Positions 27,245 through 35,681 of a DNA stretch of 64,000 nucleotides are shown one piece after another. Made by a program: the position numbers and the translations under genes. The stretch lies in assembly GCA_903863375.1 (NCBI GenBank), contig CAIPBT010000008.1:1-64000 (forward strand). The letters run 5' to 3'. Every line of letters begins with the position of its first letter. The first letter of the stretch is position 1. The notes beneath the pieces were generated by a model. It saw nothing but the letters and a program-made list of their open reading frames with translations. It made no database searches and was not told the DNA's origin. Source of the stretch: an uncultured Ferrovum sp. (lineage in GTDB: Bacteria; Pseudomonadota; Gammaproteobacteria; Burkholderiales; Ferrovaceae).

Positions 27245-28051
27245 TCAGGCCGCCTTGCGCAAGAATTCGTACAGTCGCGACCACCAGGATTCCTGGCCGC
27301 GGACGCGCGCGAGGATCACGGCGATGTTGTCGCGCCCGCCACAGTCATTGGCAGCCTGCACCAGCTGCCGGACGGCCAGTGGCAGATTGTCCTGCAGCGG
27401 CGTCAAGGTTTCGGCGATCACGGCATCGTCGAGCATGTCGGTCAGACCATCCGAGCACAACATGAACACATCGCCTGGGCGAACATCAAAGATCTGGATC
27501 TCGGTATCCACATCTTGCTCCACCCCAAGGGCCCGCGTCACCACATTGCGATTGTGCGAGTGGCGGGCCTGTTCGCGGGTCATGAAGCCATTGCGCACCT
27601 GCTCTTCCAGCAGGGAATGATCGCGGGTCAGGGCCACCAGTTCGCCCCGGCGCAGACGATAGACGCGCGAATCGCCAACGTGTCCAACCACCACGGTGCG
27701 GCCATGAAACACCGTCAGCGCGAGGGTTGCACCCATGCCGGCGCAGCGCGGATCAGTGCGCGAGCGCCCCAGGATGGCAGCATTGGCAGCGTGCACCTGC
27801 TCGTCGATCCAGCGGCTTAGCATGGCGGTAGACACCGGCTTGGCCGACGCAGGGCGGCTGCAACGGGCGTGCAGCCCCTCGGCAACCAGTTCGGTGGCGA
27901 GGGCGCTGGCCACCTCGCCGGCCTGATATCCGCCCATGCCATCGGCCAGCACCAGCACGCCGGAATCCACGCGGTGGCTGATGCTGTCCTCGTTGTGCTG
28001 GCGGACCTTGCCGGCATCCGTCAGGCTGGCGATGTCGAGCGTGTAATGCAT
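27245..28051 (-). CDS. PP2C-family Ser/Thr protein phosphatase
   Basis: Metal-dependent phosphatase of 268 residues. Motifs include RQHNEDS, VLADGMGGYQAGEVAS, VGHVGDSRVYRLR, LTRDHSLLEEQ, LCSDGLTDML and GGRDNIAVILA, which carry the aspartates coordinating the Mn/Mg pair. It reverses Ser/Thr phosphorylation, typically on FHA-bound partners. No cognate Hanks-type kinase lies in the window. It heads the PP2C-FHA-ATPase group, with a pair of 17-bp dyads immediately upstream of its start. Confidence 0.92.
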   Translation of the reverse strand: MHYTLDIASLTDAGKVRQHNEDSISHRVDSGVLVLADGMGGYQAGEVASALATELVAEGLHARCSRPASAKPVSTAMLSRWIDEQVHAANAAILGRSRTDPRCAGMGATLALTVFHGRTVVVGHVGDSRVYRLRRGELVALTRDHSLLEEQVRNGFMTREQARHSHNRNVVTRALGVEQDVDTEIQIFDVRPGDVFMLCSDGLTDMLDDAVIAETLTPLQDNLPLAVRQLVQAANDCGGRDNIAVILARVRGQESWWSRLYEFLRKAA

Positions 28052-28067
28052 GCAGGTTTCCCCGGTT

Positions 28068-28110
28068 CCGGCACCTGGTGCCGGTCGACTGATCCGGCAC
28101 CAGGTGCCGG
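28068..28110. repeat. Two 17-bp dyads upstream of the PP2C gene
   Basis: Two near-palindromes, ccggcacctggtgccgg (28068-28084) and its exact reverse complement (28094-28110), separated by nine bases. They lie 16-60 bp upstream of the PP2C start, inside its presumed leader or promoter. They could be operator half-sites or an RNA double hairpin. Confidence 0.65.
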
Positions 28111-28166
28111 ATATCTTGAGAATGGGCCGGGACCGCTATGATCCCGGAAGTCCGGGGGTAACCCAG

Positions 28167-28180
28167 ACTTGTGAACAAGT
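28167..28180. promoter_or_regulatory. Small inverted repeat in the PP2C/WHy divergent region
   Basis: Perfect 6-bp arms acttgt/acaagt around two bases, about 115 bp upstream of PP2C and 120 bp upstream of the lipoprotein gene. A possible operator for either gene; no regulator can be named. Confidence 0.35.
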
Positions 28181-28301
28181 GTACAAATGCTAGGCACATC
28201 CAGAAAAGCCATTTAGAGCAATAATCTTGCGACTTTCCCTACTGCACCGCTTCAAGTCTAGCCGCCCGCATCGCGTCCGGAATTACCTCATACGTGAAGG
28301 A

Positions 28302-28778
28302 ATGCGTAAAGCGCTTCTGTGTGTGGCAGGAATCATTCTCTGCGGTTGCGCCGGACTCTCGCCCTTGCCGGCCAAACCCGAGATCCGGGTGGCGGACTGG
28401 AGGATGCAGCACCTGCGGCTGAGCGATCCGGATGTCGTGCTGGTACTGCAGGTGCATAACCCGAACCGGCTGGCACTGCCGCTATCGACCCTGAGCCTGG
28501 AGGTGCAACTGAACGAGCGCCTGTTCGCGGACGGCCACACACTGGCCCCGATCGAACTGCCCGCCCAGGGCGATGCCTTGCTGGAAGTGACCCTGCACAC
28601 CCGAAGCGACGTGCTGCTGCGAACCCTGGGCGACATGCTGCACGCCCCGGGTGGCAACTTGCGCTACCGGGTGACCGGACGCGCCGTGTTGTCACCCTTC
28701 GCCCTGGAAGTGCCGTTTGACCTGACCGGCAACACCGACTTCGCAACGCTGCTGAAACGACGCCAGCCGACGTCCTGA
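28302..28778 (+). CDS. LEA14/WHy-domain lipoprotein
   Basis: A 158-residue lipoprotein with signal peptide MRKALLCVAGIILCGC and a lipobox ending LCG-C. The mature part is a Late-embryogenesis-abundant type 2 / WHy domain, with the repeating VLVLQVHNPNRLALPLSTLS pattern of one Ig-like beta sandwich. Such proteins are linked to desiccation and envelope stress in bacteria, but their biochemical role is unclear. ATG 28302 follows GAAGGA; an open frame extends further upstream without a better N-terminus. Confidence 0.8.
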   Translation: MRKALLCVAGIILCGCAGLSPLPAKPEIRVADWRMQHLRLSDPDVVLVLQVHNPNRLALPLSTLSLEVQLNERLFADGHTLAPIELPAQGDALLEVTLHTRSDVLLRTLGDMLHAPGGNLRYRVTGRAVLSPFALEVPFDLTGNTDFATLLKRRQPTS

Positions 28779-28918
28779 GTCGTGCCGCCTGCGGTGCCCA
28801 TCCGGCTGCCCGCTAGCGCTGTCAGTCCATCGATCGCCTTAAGTCCACAAATACAGACTTCAGATGGGTTTGGTGTAGTATTCCGCAGCGCACAAACCCA
28901 CCCTAGTCCCAGGTGAAC

Positions 28919-30910
28919 ATGGATTCGTCGAACCCCCCCAAGGTCAGCCTGACGCAACGTTGTCAGAATTTCCTGTTCGGTCCACCGCGGGACCCCCTGG
29001 CGCCGGAAACCCGCCAGCACATCACCCTGATGGCCTTCTTTGCCTGGGTCGGGCTGGGTGCCGACGGTCTCTCATCCTCGGCCTACGGCCCGGAAGAGGC
29101 CTTCAAGGCACTGGGCACGCACACCCACCTCAGCCTCTACCTGGCGCTGGCCACGGCACTCACCGTGTTCCTGATCTCGCTGGCCTACAACCAGGTGATC
29201 GAACTGTTTCCCAACGGCGGGGGCGGCTACAAGGTTGCCACCGCACTGCTCGGCCCCTATGCCGGGCTGATCAGCGGCGCAGCGCTGATCGTCGACTACG
29301 TGCTGACCATCGCGATTTCCGTCGCCAGCGGCGTGGATGCGGTCTGCAGCTCCGGCCCGGCCAGCTGGCAGGGCATCAAGCTGCCGGCAGAGTTGCTGCT
29401 CACCGGCCTGCTGGTGGTGCTCAACCTGCGCGGCGTCAAGGAATCAATCAAGATCCTGACACCCATCTTCTTGGGCTTCGTGCTGACCCATGTGCTGCTG
29501 ATCGTCTACGGCGTAGGGGTGCGCGCCAGCGAGCTTGGCGGTGTGGTGAACGACACCGTGCGCGAGACCACCACCCTTAGCCACCAGATGGGCTGGGTAT
29601 TCACCGCCTCGCTGTTCCTCAAGGCCTATTCCCTGGGCGGCGGCACGTATACCGGTATCGAGGCTGTCTCGAACAACATCAACGTGCTGGCCGAGCCGCG
29701 CGTGCACACCGGCAAATGGACCATGGCCTACATGGCCATCTCGCTCGCCTTCACGGCGGCCGGCATCATCCTGTTGTATCTGCTGTGGCATGCCGTGCCA
29801 TCCACGAATGGCGAAACCCTGAATGCCGTGGTGTTCCGCTCGGTGATCGCCTCCTGGCACCTGCCGGATGGCATCAGTTCGGTGATCCTGACCGTCACCC
29901 TGGTGCTGGAGGGGCTGCTGCTGTATGTCGCCGCCAACACCGGCCTGCTCGGCGGCCCCGCCGTGCTCGCCAACATGGCCGAAGACAAATGGGTGCCGAA
30001 CCAGTTCGGCCTGCTCAGCAACCGGCTGGTCACCAAGCACGGCATCGTGCTGATGGGCCTGACCGCGATCGCCATCCTGTTGTGGAGCCATGGCAACGTC
30101 GACCTGCTGGCTGTGCTCTACAGCATCAACGTATTCCTCACCTTCACCATGTCCTTGCTGGGCCTGTGCATCTACTGGTGGCGTCATCGCGGCGAGAATG
30201 CCCACTGGGTCTCACGTCTCGGGCTGTCGATGGTCGGTTTCGTGGTGACGGGATCGATCCTGATCGTCACGCTGGTCGAAAAATTCTACGAGGGTGGCTG
30301 GGTGACGGCACTGATCACCAGCAGCGTAGTTGGTCTGTGCCTGCTGATCCGGCAACATTACCGCACCACCAGCCAGCAGATGCGCCAGATCGACCAAGAA
30401 CTGGCGGGCAGTCCAGAAGGTCCGGTGGCACATCCCCCGGCGCTGGACCCCGACGCCCCCACCGCCGTGTTCATGATCAGCCGCAGTCGCGGTGCCGGCA
30501 TGCACACCATCCTGTGGGTGCAGCGGCTGTTTCCGGACCACTTCCGCAATTTCGTGTTCCTGAGCGTTGGCGCCGTCGACACCCGCTCCTACGGGGGGGC
30601 AGGCACTCTCGACGAATTGCGCGCCGAGGTGCAGGAAGCCTGTGCCTATTACGTCAATTTCTGCCATCGCCATGGTCTGGCGGCGAAGGCCCTGGAGGCC
30701 TATGGCATCGACCGGGTGGCAGAGCTTAACAAGCTGGCCCTGCAGGCGCGCGATGAATTCCCGAACTGCATCTTCTTCGCCAGCAAGCTGATCTTTGTCA
30801 ACGACAACTGGATGACGCGCATCCTGCACAACCAGACAGCCCTCGCCATGCAGCGCATCCTGCACCTGCAGGGCATGTTCATGGTGATCCTGCCGATGAA
30901 GGTGAACTAG
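28919..30910 (+). CDS. APC-superfamily permease with large cytosolic C-terminal domain
   Basis: A 663-residue transporter. About 12 membrane segments (about residues 30-480) carry APC features such as GLSSSAYGPEEAF near the first helix and YTGIEAVSNNINVL. A C-terminal soluble region of about 160 residues (from VFMISRSRGAGM) is unrelated to the membrane part and may be regulatory. Substrate unknown; amino acid or K+ import are both possible in this superfamily. ATG 28919 follows AGGTGA. The gene stands alone between divergent and convergent neighbours. Confidence 0.8.
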   Translation: MDSSNPPKVSLTQRCQNFLFGPPRDPLAPETRQHITLMAFFAWVGLGADGLSSSAYGPEEAFKALGTHTHLSLYLALATALTVFLISLAYNQVIELFPNGGGGYKVATALLGPYAGLISGAALIVDYVLTIAISVASGVDAVCSSGPASWQGIKLPAELLLTGLLVVLNLRGVKESIKILTPIFLGFVLTHVLLIVYGVGVRASELGGVVNDTVRETTTLSHQMGWVFTASLFLKAYSLGGGTYTGIEAVSNNINVLAEPRVHTGKWTMAYMAISLAFTAAGIILLYLLWHAVPSTNGETLNAVVFRSVIASWHLPDGISSVILTVTLVLEGLLLYVAANTGLLGGPAVLANMAEDKWVPNQFGLLSNRLVTKHGIVLMGLTAIAILLWSHGNVDLLAVLYSINVFLTFTMSLLGLCIYWWRHRGENAHWVSRLGLSMVGFVVTGSILIVTLVEKFYEGGWVTALITSSVVGLCLLIRQHYRTTSQQMRQIDQELAGSPEGPVAHPPALDPDAPTAVFMISRSRGAGMHTILWVQRLFPDHFRNFVFLSVGAVDTRSYGGAGTLDELRAEVQEACAYYVNFCHRHGLAAKALEAYGIDRVAELNKLALQARDEFPNCIFFASKLIFVNDNWMTRILHNQTALAMQRILHLQGMFMVILPMKVN

Positions 30911-30976
30911 TCAGGCGATCGCCAGAATCGGCCCGCCGGGCTTGCGGCGGCGGCTGCGGCGACTGCAGTGCCGCCC

Positions 30977-31924
30977 TCAGCGCAGGGCAGTGGCTGGATC
31001 ACCCAGGCTGCTGTGCGCCGAGGAAAACCCGGACGGCAGGCTGGCCTGGTGAACCACGGTGGTATCGACGAAACGCTGGATGTCGTCCAGCACCACATAG
31101 CGGAAACGGAACGGCCGGGCCAGCGTCACCACCATGCGAATGTGATCGATGCCGGGGTAGATGTGCTCTTCCACCGGCGCGCCGAGCACCCGCAGGCGTG
31201 CCGCAAGGTTCTGGGTGTTCTTGGGCCAGACGGTGTTGTCCACGGCGCCATGCAGCAGCAGCAGGGGCGGTGCCCCGGCATGCGCGAAGTGGATCGGCTG
31301 GGTTTCGTTCAGATCGGGGGCGGTGGAAAAGATTTCCTGGATTTCCGGGCCGATGATCGGCAGGAAATCGTAAGGGCCCGACAGGCCGATCATGGCAGCC
31401 GGCCGCACCGGTTGCGGGAACCGTGCCAGATAGCGGGAGTCCAGCGCCAGCAGTGCCGCCATGTGCGCGCCAGCAGAGTGCCCCATCACGATCATCCGGT
31501 TGGCGTCGCCGCCCCATTCGGTCGCGTGCTGTCCGGCCCACTGGAACGCGTCCGTGCAATCGTCCATGAATACCGGCCAGTGTACCCGGGGATACTTGCG
31601 GTAATCCGGGACGACCGCCGTCCAGCCCCGGCTGGTGATGGCCTCGGCGACAAACTTGTACATGTCCTTGCTGCCGCTGTCCCAACTGCCGCCGTGCACA
31701 AACATCACCGTGGGCCGGGGTCCCGGCCCGGTCCACGGCTGCACCGGCACATAGACGTCGAGATGCTGGTCGACGTCGCTGCCGTAAGCCAGATTGGCGC
31801 GCAGCGTGTAGCCGCCAGACGGAATGACCGCGTTCAGCACGTTCACGGCACTGCAGGCTGAGAGCAAGGCCGAACAGGCAGCCAGAAGCATGGCCGCCCT
31901 CGGCACCGGCACCCTCAGACGCAT
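30977..31924 (-). CDS. Alpha/beta-hydrolase esterase, putative lipoprotein
   Basis: A 315-residue protein with a signal peptide and a lipobox-like LLSAC. The hydrolase domain has the oxyanion-hole HGGSWDSGS typical of the HSL/BD-FAE type, the nucleophile elbow GHSAGA, and a later aspartate (GAVDN) and histidine (GIDHIRM) completing the triad. It would act on small ester or carbamate substrates in the periplasm or at the outer membrane. It is 42 bp after the molybdenum hydroxylase large subunit on the same strand, so joint expression and a shared substrate are possible but unproven. Confidence 0.85.
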   Translation of the reverse strand: MRLRVPVPRAAMLLAACSALLSACSAVNVLNAVIPSGGYTLRANLAYGSDVDQHLDVYVPVQPWTGPGPRPTVMFVHGGSWDSGSKDMYKFVAEAITSRGWTAVVPDYRKYPRVHWPVFMDDCTDAFQWAGQHATEWGGDANRMIVMGHSAGAHMAALLALDSRYLARFPQPVRPAAMIGLSGPYDFLPIIGPEIQEIFSTAPDLNETQPIHFAHAGAPPLLLLHGAVDNTVWPKNTQNLAARLRVLGAPVEEHIYPGIDHIRMVVTLARPFRFRYVVLDDIQRFVDTTVVHQASLPSGFSSAHSSLGDPATALR

Positions 31925-31966
31925 GGCTGTAGCCCCGTCACTGACCCGCCGGCATGCACCATCCGT

Positions 31967-34240
31967 TCAGGCACGCTTCACGGCAGCCAGCGCCGCCAGC
32001 ACCTTGTCCGGCGTGAACGGCACCGACGTCAGGCGGGCACCCGTCGCATCAAAAATCGCATTCGCGATGGCGGACGGCACTACCGCGGCGGAGGGCTCGC
32101 CGGCTCCCCAGGGCTTTTCGTTGGGCCGGTTGATCAGGTGAATCGAGATCTCCGGTACGTCCGGGTAGCGCAGGATCGGATAGCTGGCCCAGTCCAGGCT
32201 GGTGACCTGCGAACGGTCGAATTTCACTTCCTCGATCAGCGTGCGGCTCACCGTCTGGATCATGTTGCCTTCGATCTGGTTGCGCAGCCCGTCCGGATTG
32301 ATGATCTGACCGCAGTCATGCGCCACGTGGCAATGGTCCACGCGTACCTGGCCGGTGGTCAGGTTGACGCTGACATCGACCACCAGGCCGATGTAGGTGC
32401 GCACCAGCTCGTATTTGACGTAGGAGACCCCCCGGCCGCGTACCACCGGGCCGGCCTGGCGCCGGCTGCCCGAGACCGCCGGCGTCCAGCGCGCAAAGGT
32501 GGCGAGCTGCGCCAGCAGGTCATCAGCGCGCGGATCCTGCAGATGACGCCGGCGGAACTCGATCGGATCACGGCCGGCCAGCACCGCCAGCGCATCCATC
32601 ATCGATTCGTTGCCAAAGGTGTTCTGCATGCGGCCCGGGGTGCGGATCCAGGAGGGTCGCAGCGGCGTCTCGGCCAGCCAGTTCACCTCGGTCAGGCGGT
32701 GCGGCACCTGATACTGGATCGCGAAGGATCCCTGGATGTTGCCGGGGGAGGAATCGGCATGGGCGAGATCGGCAAGCTCGGCGGCGACCAGTGCCACGGC
32801 CACGTTTTTCGGGCGGTGGGCCATGTAACCGGTCGAGTGCCAGGCGCTGATCATGCCATCAGCCCCCACCTCAGCCTCGTAATCGAGCAGGGTGGGCGGG
32901 CCCTTCGGATCCCAGCCATGTTCGTCGGCTCGCATCCACTGCACCCGCACCGGGCGCTTCATGGCCCGTGCCACCAGGGCGGCATCGGCAGCCGCGTCTT
33001 CGTGGCCATTGCGGCCATAGCAGCCGGCCCCCGGCAGGTAGACGCAGCGCACCTGTTCGACCGGCAGGGTCAACATGGTGGCCAGCTGCTGGCGCAGCAG
33101 ATGGGTTTGCTGCGAGGCCGTCCACACCGTGACGGCACCATCCGTCCACTCGGCCACCGCGCAGGATGGGCCAATCGAGCCATGCGTGTGCATGGCAAAG
33201 TCGAAGGTGTGGCGGGCACGGCGCACCGGTGGTTTGGCGAGCTCGGCCTTGGCATCGCCGTCCTTCTGCAGCTCGTCATGACTGGCGACGGCGCTTTCGC
33301 GCACATGCTTCCAGAGGGCCGACTGCTCCGGCAGGCCGGCCCAGTCCGTCCATTCGGTCTTCAGGGCGCGGGCGGCCTTGATGGCTGACCATTCGCGGTC
33401 TGCCACCACGGCCAGGAAATTGCCCTCGCGCACCGTGCGCAGGTAGCCGGGAATGGCCTTGCACGCGCTGTCGTCGAACCCCTTCAGCGTGCCACGCACG
33501 CTGGAGGGCCGCACCACGCGGGCATGCACCATGTCGCGCCGGCGGAAATCCTGCATGTAGATGTGCGCACCGGTCACGATGTCTGCAATCTCGGGGCGCG
33601 CGACCGAGCGGCCAACCACCTCGTGCTTGGCCGGGTCTTTCAGCACCGCCTTGGTATCCAGGGCCAGCTCGAGCGGGCCGGCCGCGACCAGTTCCTGGTA
33701 GCGCAGGCTGCGGCCATCAGTGCCCCGGACGCGTCCATTGCTGAAGGTCACCGTGGCCGGATCAACCGACCACTGCTGCGCCGCCGCCCTGCCGAGCGCC
33801 GCGCGCAGGGTGGCCGCAGCCTGACGCAACTGGGTACCGCCATTCTGGATCGACAGGCTGCCGTAGGTGGGTCCCTGGTCGGGCGTCCGTGCCGTATCGC
33901 CCTGGATCAGGTCCAGGCTGTCGAGCGGCATGTCGAGTTCTTCGGCCACCATCTGCGACAGCGCGGTTTTCACCCCGGTGCCCAGATCGACCTTGCCCGA
34001 GAACACTTCCAGGCGCCCTTCCGGCGTCAGGCGCAGGAAACCTTCCACGCGGTCGGCCGGTTTTGAAGGAAACGGGGCGGCCTTGGTCGCCGCCACCGGC
34101 CGGGAAGGCGGAAGGGGTGCCACCGGGAGGGCGCCCGGGCCATTGGCATAGGGCTGGTCGGCAGCATCGGCTGCCAACGGCACGTTAAAGGCAACCAGCC
34201 AGCCACCGGCGGTCTGCAAGAATTGACGACGGGTTTGCAT
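31967..34240 (-). CDS. Molybdopterin-binding subunit of an IorB-like hydroxylase
   Basis: A 757-residue xanthine-oxidase-family large subunit of the isoquinoline 1-oxidoreductase/aldehyde dehydrogenase branch. The N-terminus MQTRRQFLQTAGG is a Tat-like signal, implying periplasmic folding with cofactor. Characteristic segments include EVFSGKVDLGTGVKTALSQ, VYLPGAGCYGRNGHEDAAAD and PWGAGEPSAAVVPSAIANAI, the last near the active-site glutamate. It works with the [2Fe-2S] subunit encoded 14 bp upstream. Natural substrate is not predictable. No cytochrome c gene is adjacent, although IorAB-type enzymes often use one. Confidence 0.88.
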   Translation of the reverse strand: MQTRRQFLQTAGGWLVAFNVPLAADAADQPYANGPGALPVAPLPPSRPVAATKAAPFPSKPADRVEGFLRLTPEGRLEVFSGKVDLGTGVKTALSQMVAEELDMPLDSLDLIQGDTARTPDQGPTYGSLSIQNGGTQLRQAAATLRAALGRAAAQQWSVDPATVTFSNGRVRGTDGRSLRYQELVAAGPLELALDTKAVLKDPAKHEVVGRSVARPEIADIVTGAHIYMQDFRRRDMVHARVVRPSSVRGTLKGFDDSACKAIPGYLRTVREGNFLAVVADREWSAIKAARALKTEWTDWAGLPEQSALWKHVRESAVASHDELQKDGDAKAELAKPPVRRARHTFDFAMHTHGSIGPSCAVAEWTDGAVTVWTASQQTHLLRQQLATMLTLPVEQVRCVYLPGAGCYGRNGHEDAAADAALVARAMKRPVRVQWMRADEHGWDPKGPPTLLDYEAEVGADGMISAWHSTGYMAHRPKNVAVALVAAELADLAHADSSPGNIQGSFAIQYQVPHRLTEVNWLAETPLRPSWIRTPGRMQNTFGNESMMDALAVLAGRDPIEFRRRHLQDPRADDLLAQLATFARWTPAVSGSRRQAGPVVRGRGVSYVKYELVRTYIGLVVDVSVNLTTGQVRVDHCHVAHDCGQIINPDGLRNQIEGNMIQTVSRTLIEEVKFDRSQVTSLDWASYPILRYPDVPEISIHLINRPNEKPWGAGEPSAAVVPSAIANAIFDATGARLTSVPFTPDKVLAALAAVKRA

Positions 34241-34254
34241 GCTCTGGGACCTCC

Positions 34255-34770
34255 TCAGACCGATTTCGACTTGGCAGCGGCCGGAACCGCGAGGGTGCCC
34301 ACGGCACGCTGGACCGCCCGCAGAACCCGGGCGTGACTGCCGCAGCGGCAAAGGTTGCCGGCCAGGGCCTGGCGCACCTCTTCTTCCGTTGGCCGGGCAT
34401 TGCGCGACAGCAAATCGGCCGCCTGCATGATCATGCCGTTGATGCAGTAGCCGCACTGGGCGGCCTGTTCTTCGATGAACGCGGTCTGCAGGGGATGCAG
34501 GTCCTTGCCGTTGGCCAGGCCTTCCAGGGTGCGTACGTCGTGACCGGCCGCTACCGAGCAGGGGATGCTGCACGAACGTACCGCGGTGCCGTCGAGATGG
34601 ACGGTACACGCCCCACACTGGCCCAGTCCGCAGCCGAAACGCGGGCCGCGCAGACCCAGCTCATTACGCAGGGCATACAGCAGAGGCATGTCGGGATCGT
34701 CGAGGTCGAGTTTGGTGACCTTACCGTTGACGGTCAGCTGGATGACCGTGTGCATCGTACCTTCGGGCAT
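34255..34770 (-). CDS. [2Fe-2S] subunit of the IorA-like hydroxylase
   Basis: A 171-residue small subunit with a plant-type ferredoxin domain (CGLGQCGAC) and a second all-helical cluster domain (QCGYCINGM and CRCG), as in IorA and CoxS proteins. It passes electrons from the molybdenum centre to an external acceptor. ATG 34770 has AGGAG at ideal spacing; an upstream open frame reaches 34893 but would run into the divergent DUF2721 gene. The large subunit follows directly. Confidence 0.92.
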   Translation of the reverse strand: MPEGTMHTVIQLTVNGKVTKLDLDDPDMPLLYALRNELGLRGPRFGCGLGQCGACTVHLDGTAVRSCSIPCSVAAGHDVRTLEGLANGKDLHPLQTAFIEEQAAQCGYCINGMIMQAADLLSRNARPTEEEVRQALAGNLCRCGSHARVLRAVQRAVGTLAVPAAAKSKSV

Positions 34771-34863
34771 GTTTGCTCCTTTGATTGCCGGACCGGCGGT
34801 TTGCCGACAGAATCCGCGTTCGTTGCTGCGATCGAAAAGGCACCGGTTGGTTCCGGCTCCCCC

Positions 34864-35532
34864 ATGGAAAACAATCTGCTCACCATCACCCACGCCATCC
34901 AGCTGGCGGTGGCGCCCGTCTTTCTGCTGACGGGCATCGCCGGCCTGATGAACGTGCTCAGCAGCCGTCTTGCCCGGGTGGTGGACCGTCGCCGCTATCT
35001 GCTGCAGCGCGAGGACGACCGCGCCGACCTGGCCGCCGCCGCGCGCGACCGGCTGTCAGGCCTGGCATCGGCGGGTTTGGGACTGACCGGCACCGGGCAG
35101 CCGGCCTCAGGATTCATGACAGCCGATCCGCCAACGATCAGCACCAACAGCCCGCTGCCGCCCGCGACGAATACCGTTGCAGCGCCAGATGGTGGCATCT
35201 CGTCGCTGACCCCACAAGAGGACCTCGCCCATCCTTCGGAACAGGCGGCCAGACTGCGACGGCAACAGACGGAAGACGCGGAGGAAATCGCCTCCCTGGA
35301 TGACCGGGCACGGCTGATGTATCAGTCGATCTTCTTTGCCGTGTTTGCGGCTCTGATGGTGTGCCTGGTGGTCACCACCGGATTCATCAGCGCCCTCACC
35401 CAGATCGACCTGGGACGTGCCATTGCCGGCCTGTTCATCGTGTCGATGGCCACACTGGTGATCAGCCTGGTGTGCTTCCTGCGCGAGGTCTATGTGGCCG
35501 TGGTTGCCGGCAAGATGCACCGCCGCGCCTGA
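34864..35532 (+). CDS. DUF2721-family membrane protein with an extended loop
   Basis: A 222-residue membrane protein. Residues 1-45 match the DUF2721 start (AIQLAVAPVFLLTGIAGLMNVLSSRLARVVDRR) and residues 140-222 match the rest, with two hydrophobic segments. Between them lies an insert of about 70 residues rich in serine, threonine and proline that the family usually lacks. Function of the family is unknown. ATG 34864 is 93 bp from the divergent IorA-like start. Confidence 0.8.
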   Translation: MENNLLTITHAIQLAVAPVFLLTGIAGLMNVLSSRLARVVDRRRYLLQREDDRADLAAAARDRLSGLASAGLGLTGTGQPASGFMTADPPTISTNSPLPPATNTVAAPDGGISSLTPQEDLAHPSEQAARLRRQQTEDAEEIASLDDRARLMYQSIFFAVFAALMVCLVVTTGFISALTQIDLGRAIAGLFIVSMATLVISLVCFLREVYVAVVAGKMHRRA

Positions 35533-35594
35533 GGCGCCAGGCCGCAGGATCTTTGTCCATGACAGCAGCGGACGGTTTCTGACTGCCGTTTATG

Positions 35595-35621
35595 TCAATT
35601 TTTGTGCGGATTGCCCGATTT
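35595..35621 (+). promoter_or_regulatory. Candidate sigma-28 (FliA) promoter of the MCP-like gene
   Basis: TCAATTTT (35595-35602), an 11-bp spacer, then CCCGATTT (35614-35621), partly matching the flagellar/chemotaxis consensus TCAAGTTT-N11-GCCGATAA. It lies 60 bp before an MCP-like gene, where such a promoter is expected. Match is imperfect. Confidence 0.35.
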
Positions 35622-35681
35622 TACTGGTCGGGGGGGACTCATTATGTTTTGATCTGGTCGGTGACATATGAGTTCTAAAGC

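Noticed and set aside
28913-28918. Upstream GTG start for the APC permease
   Set aside because: The GTG lies within the AGGTGA ribosome-binding sequence of the ATG at 28919.
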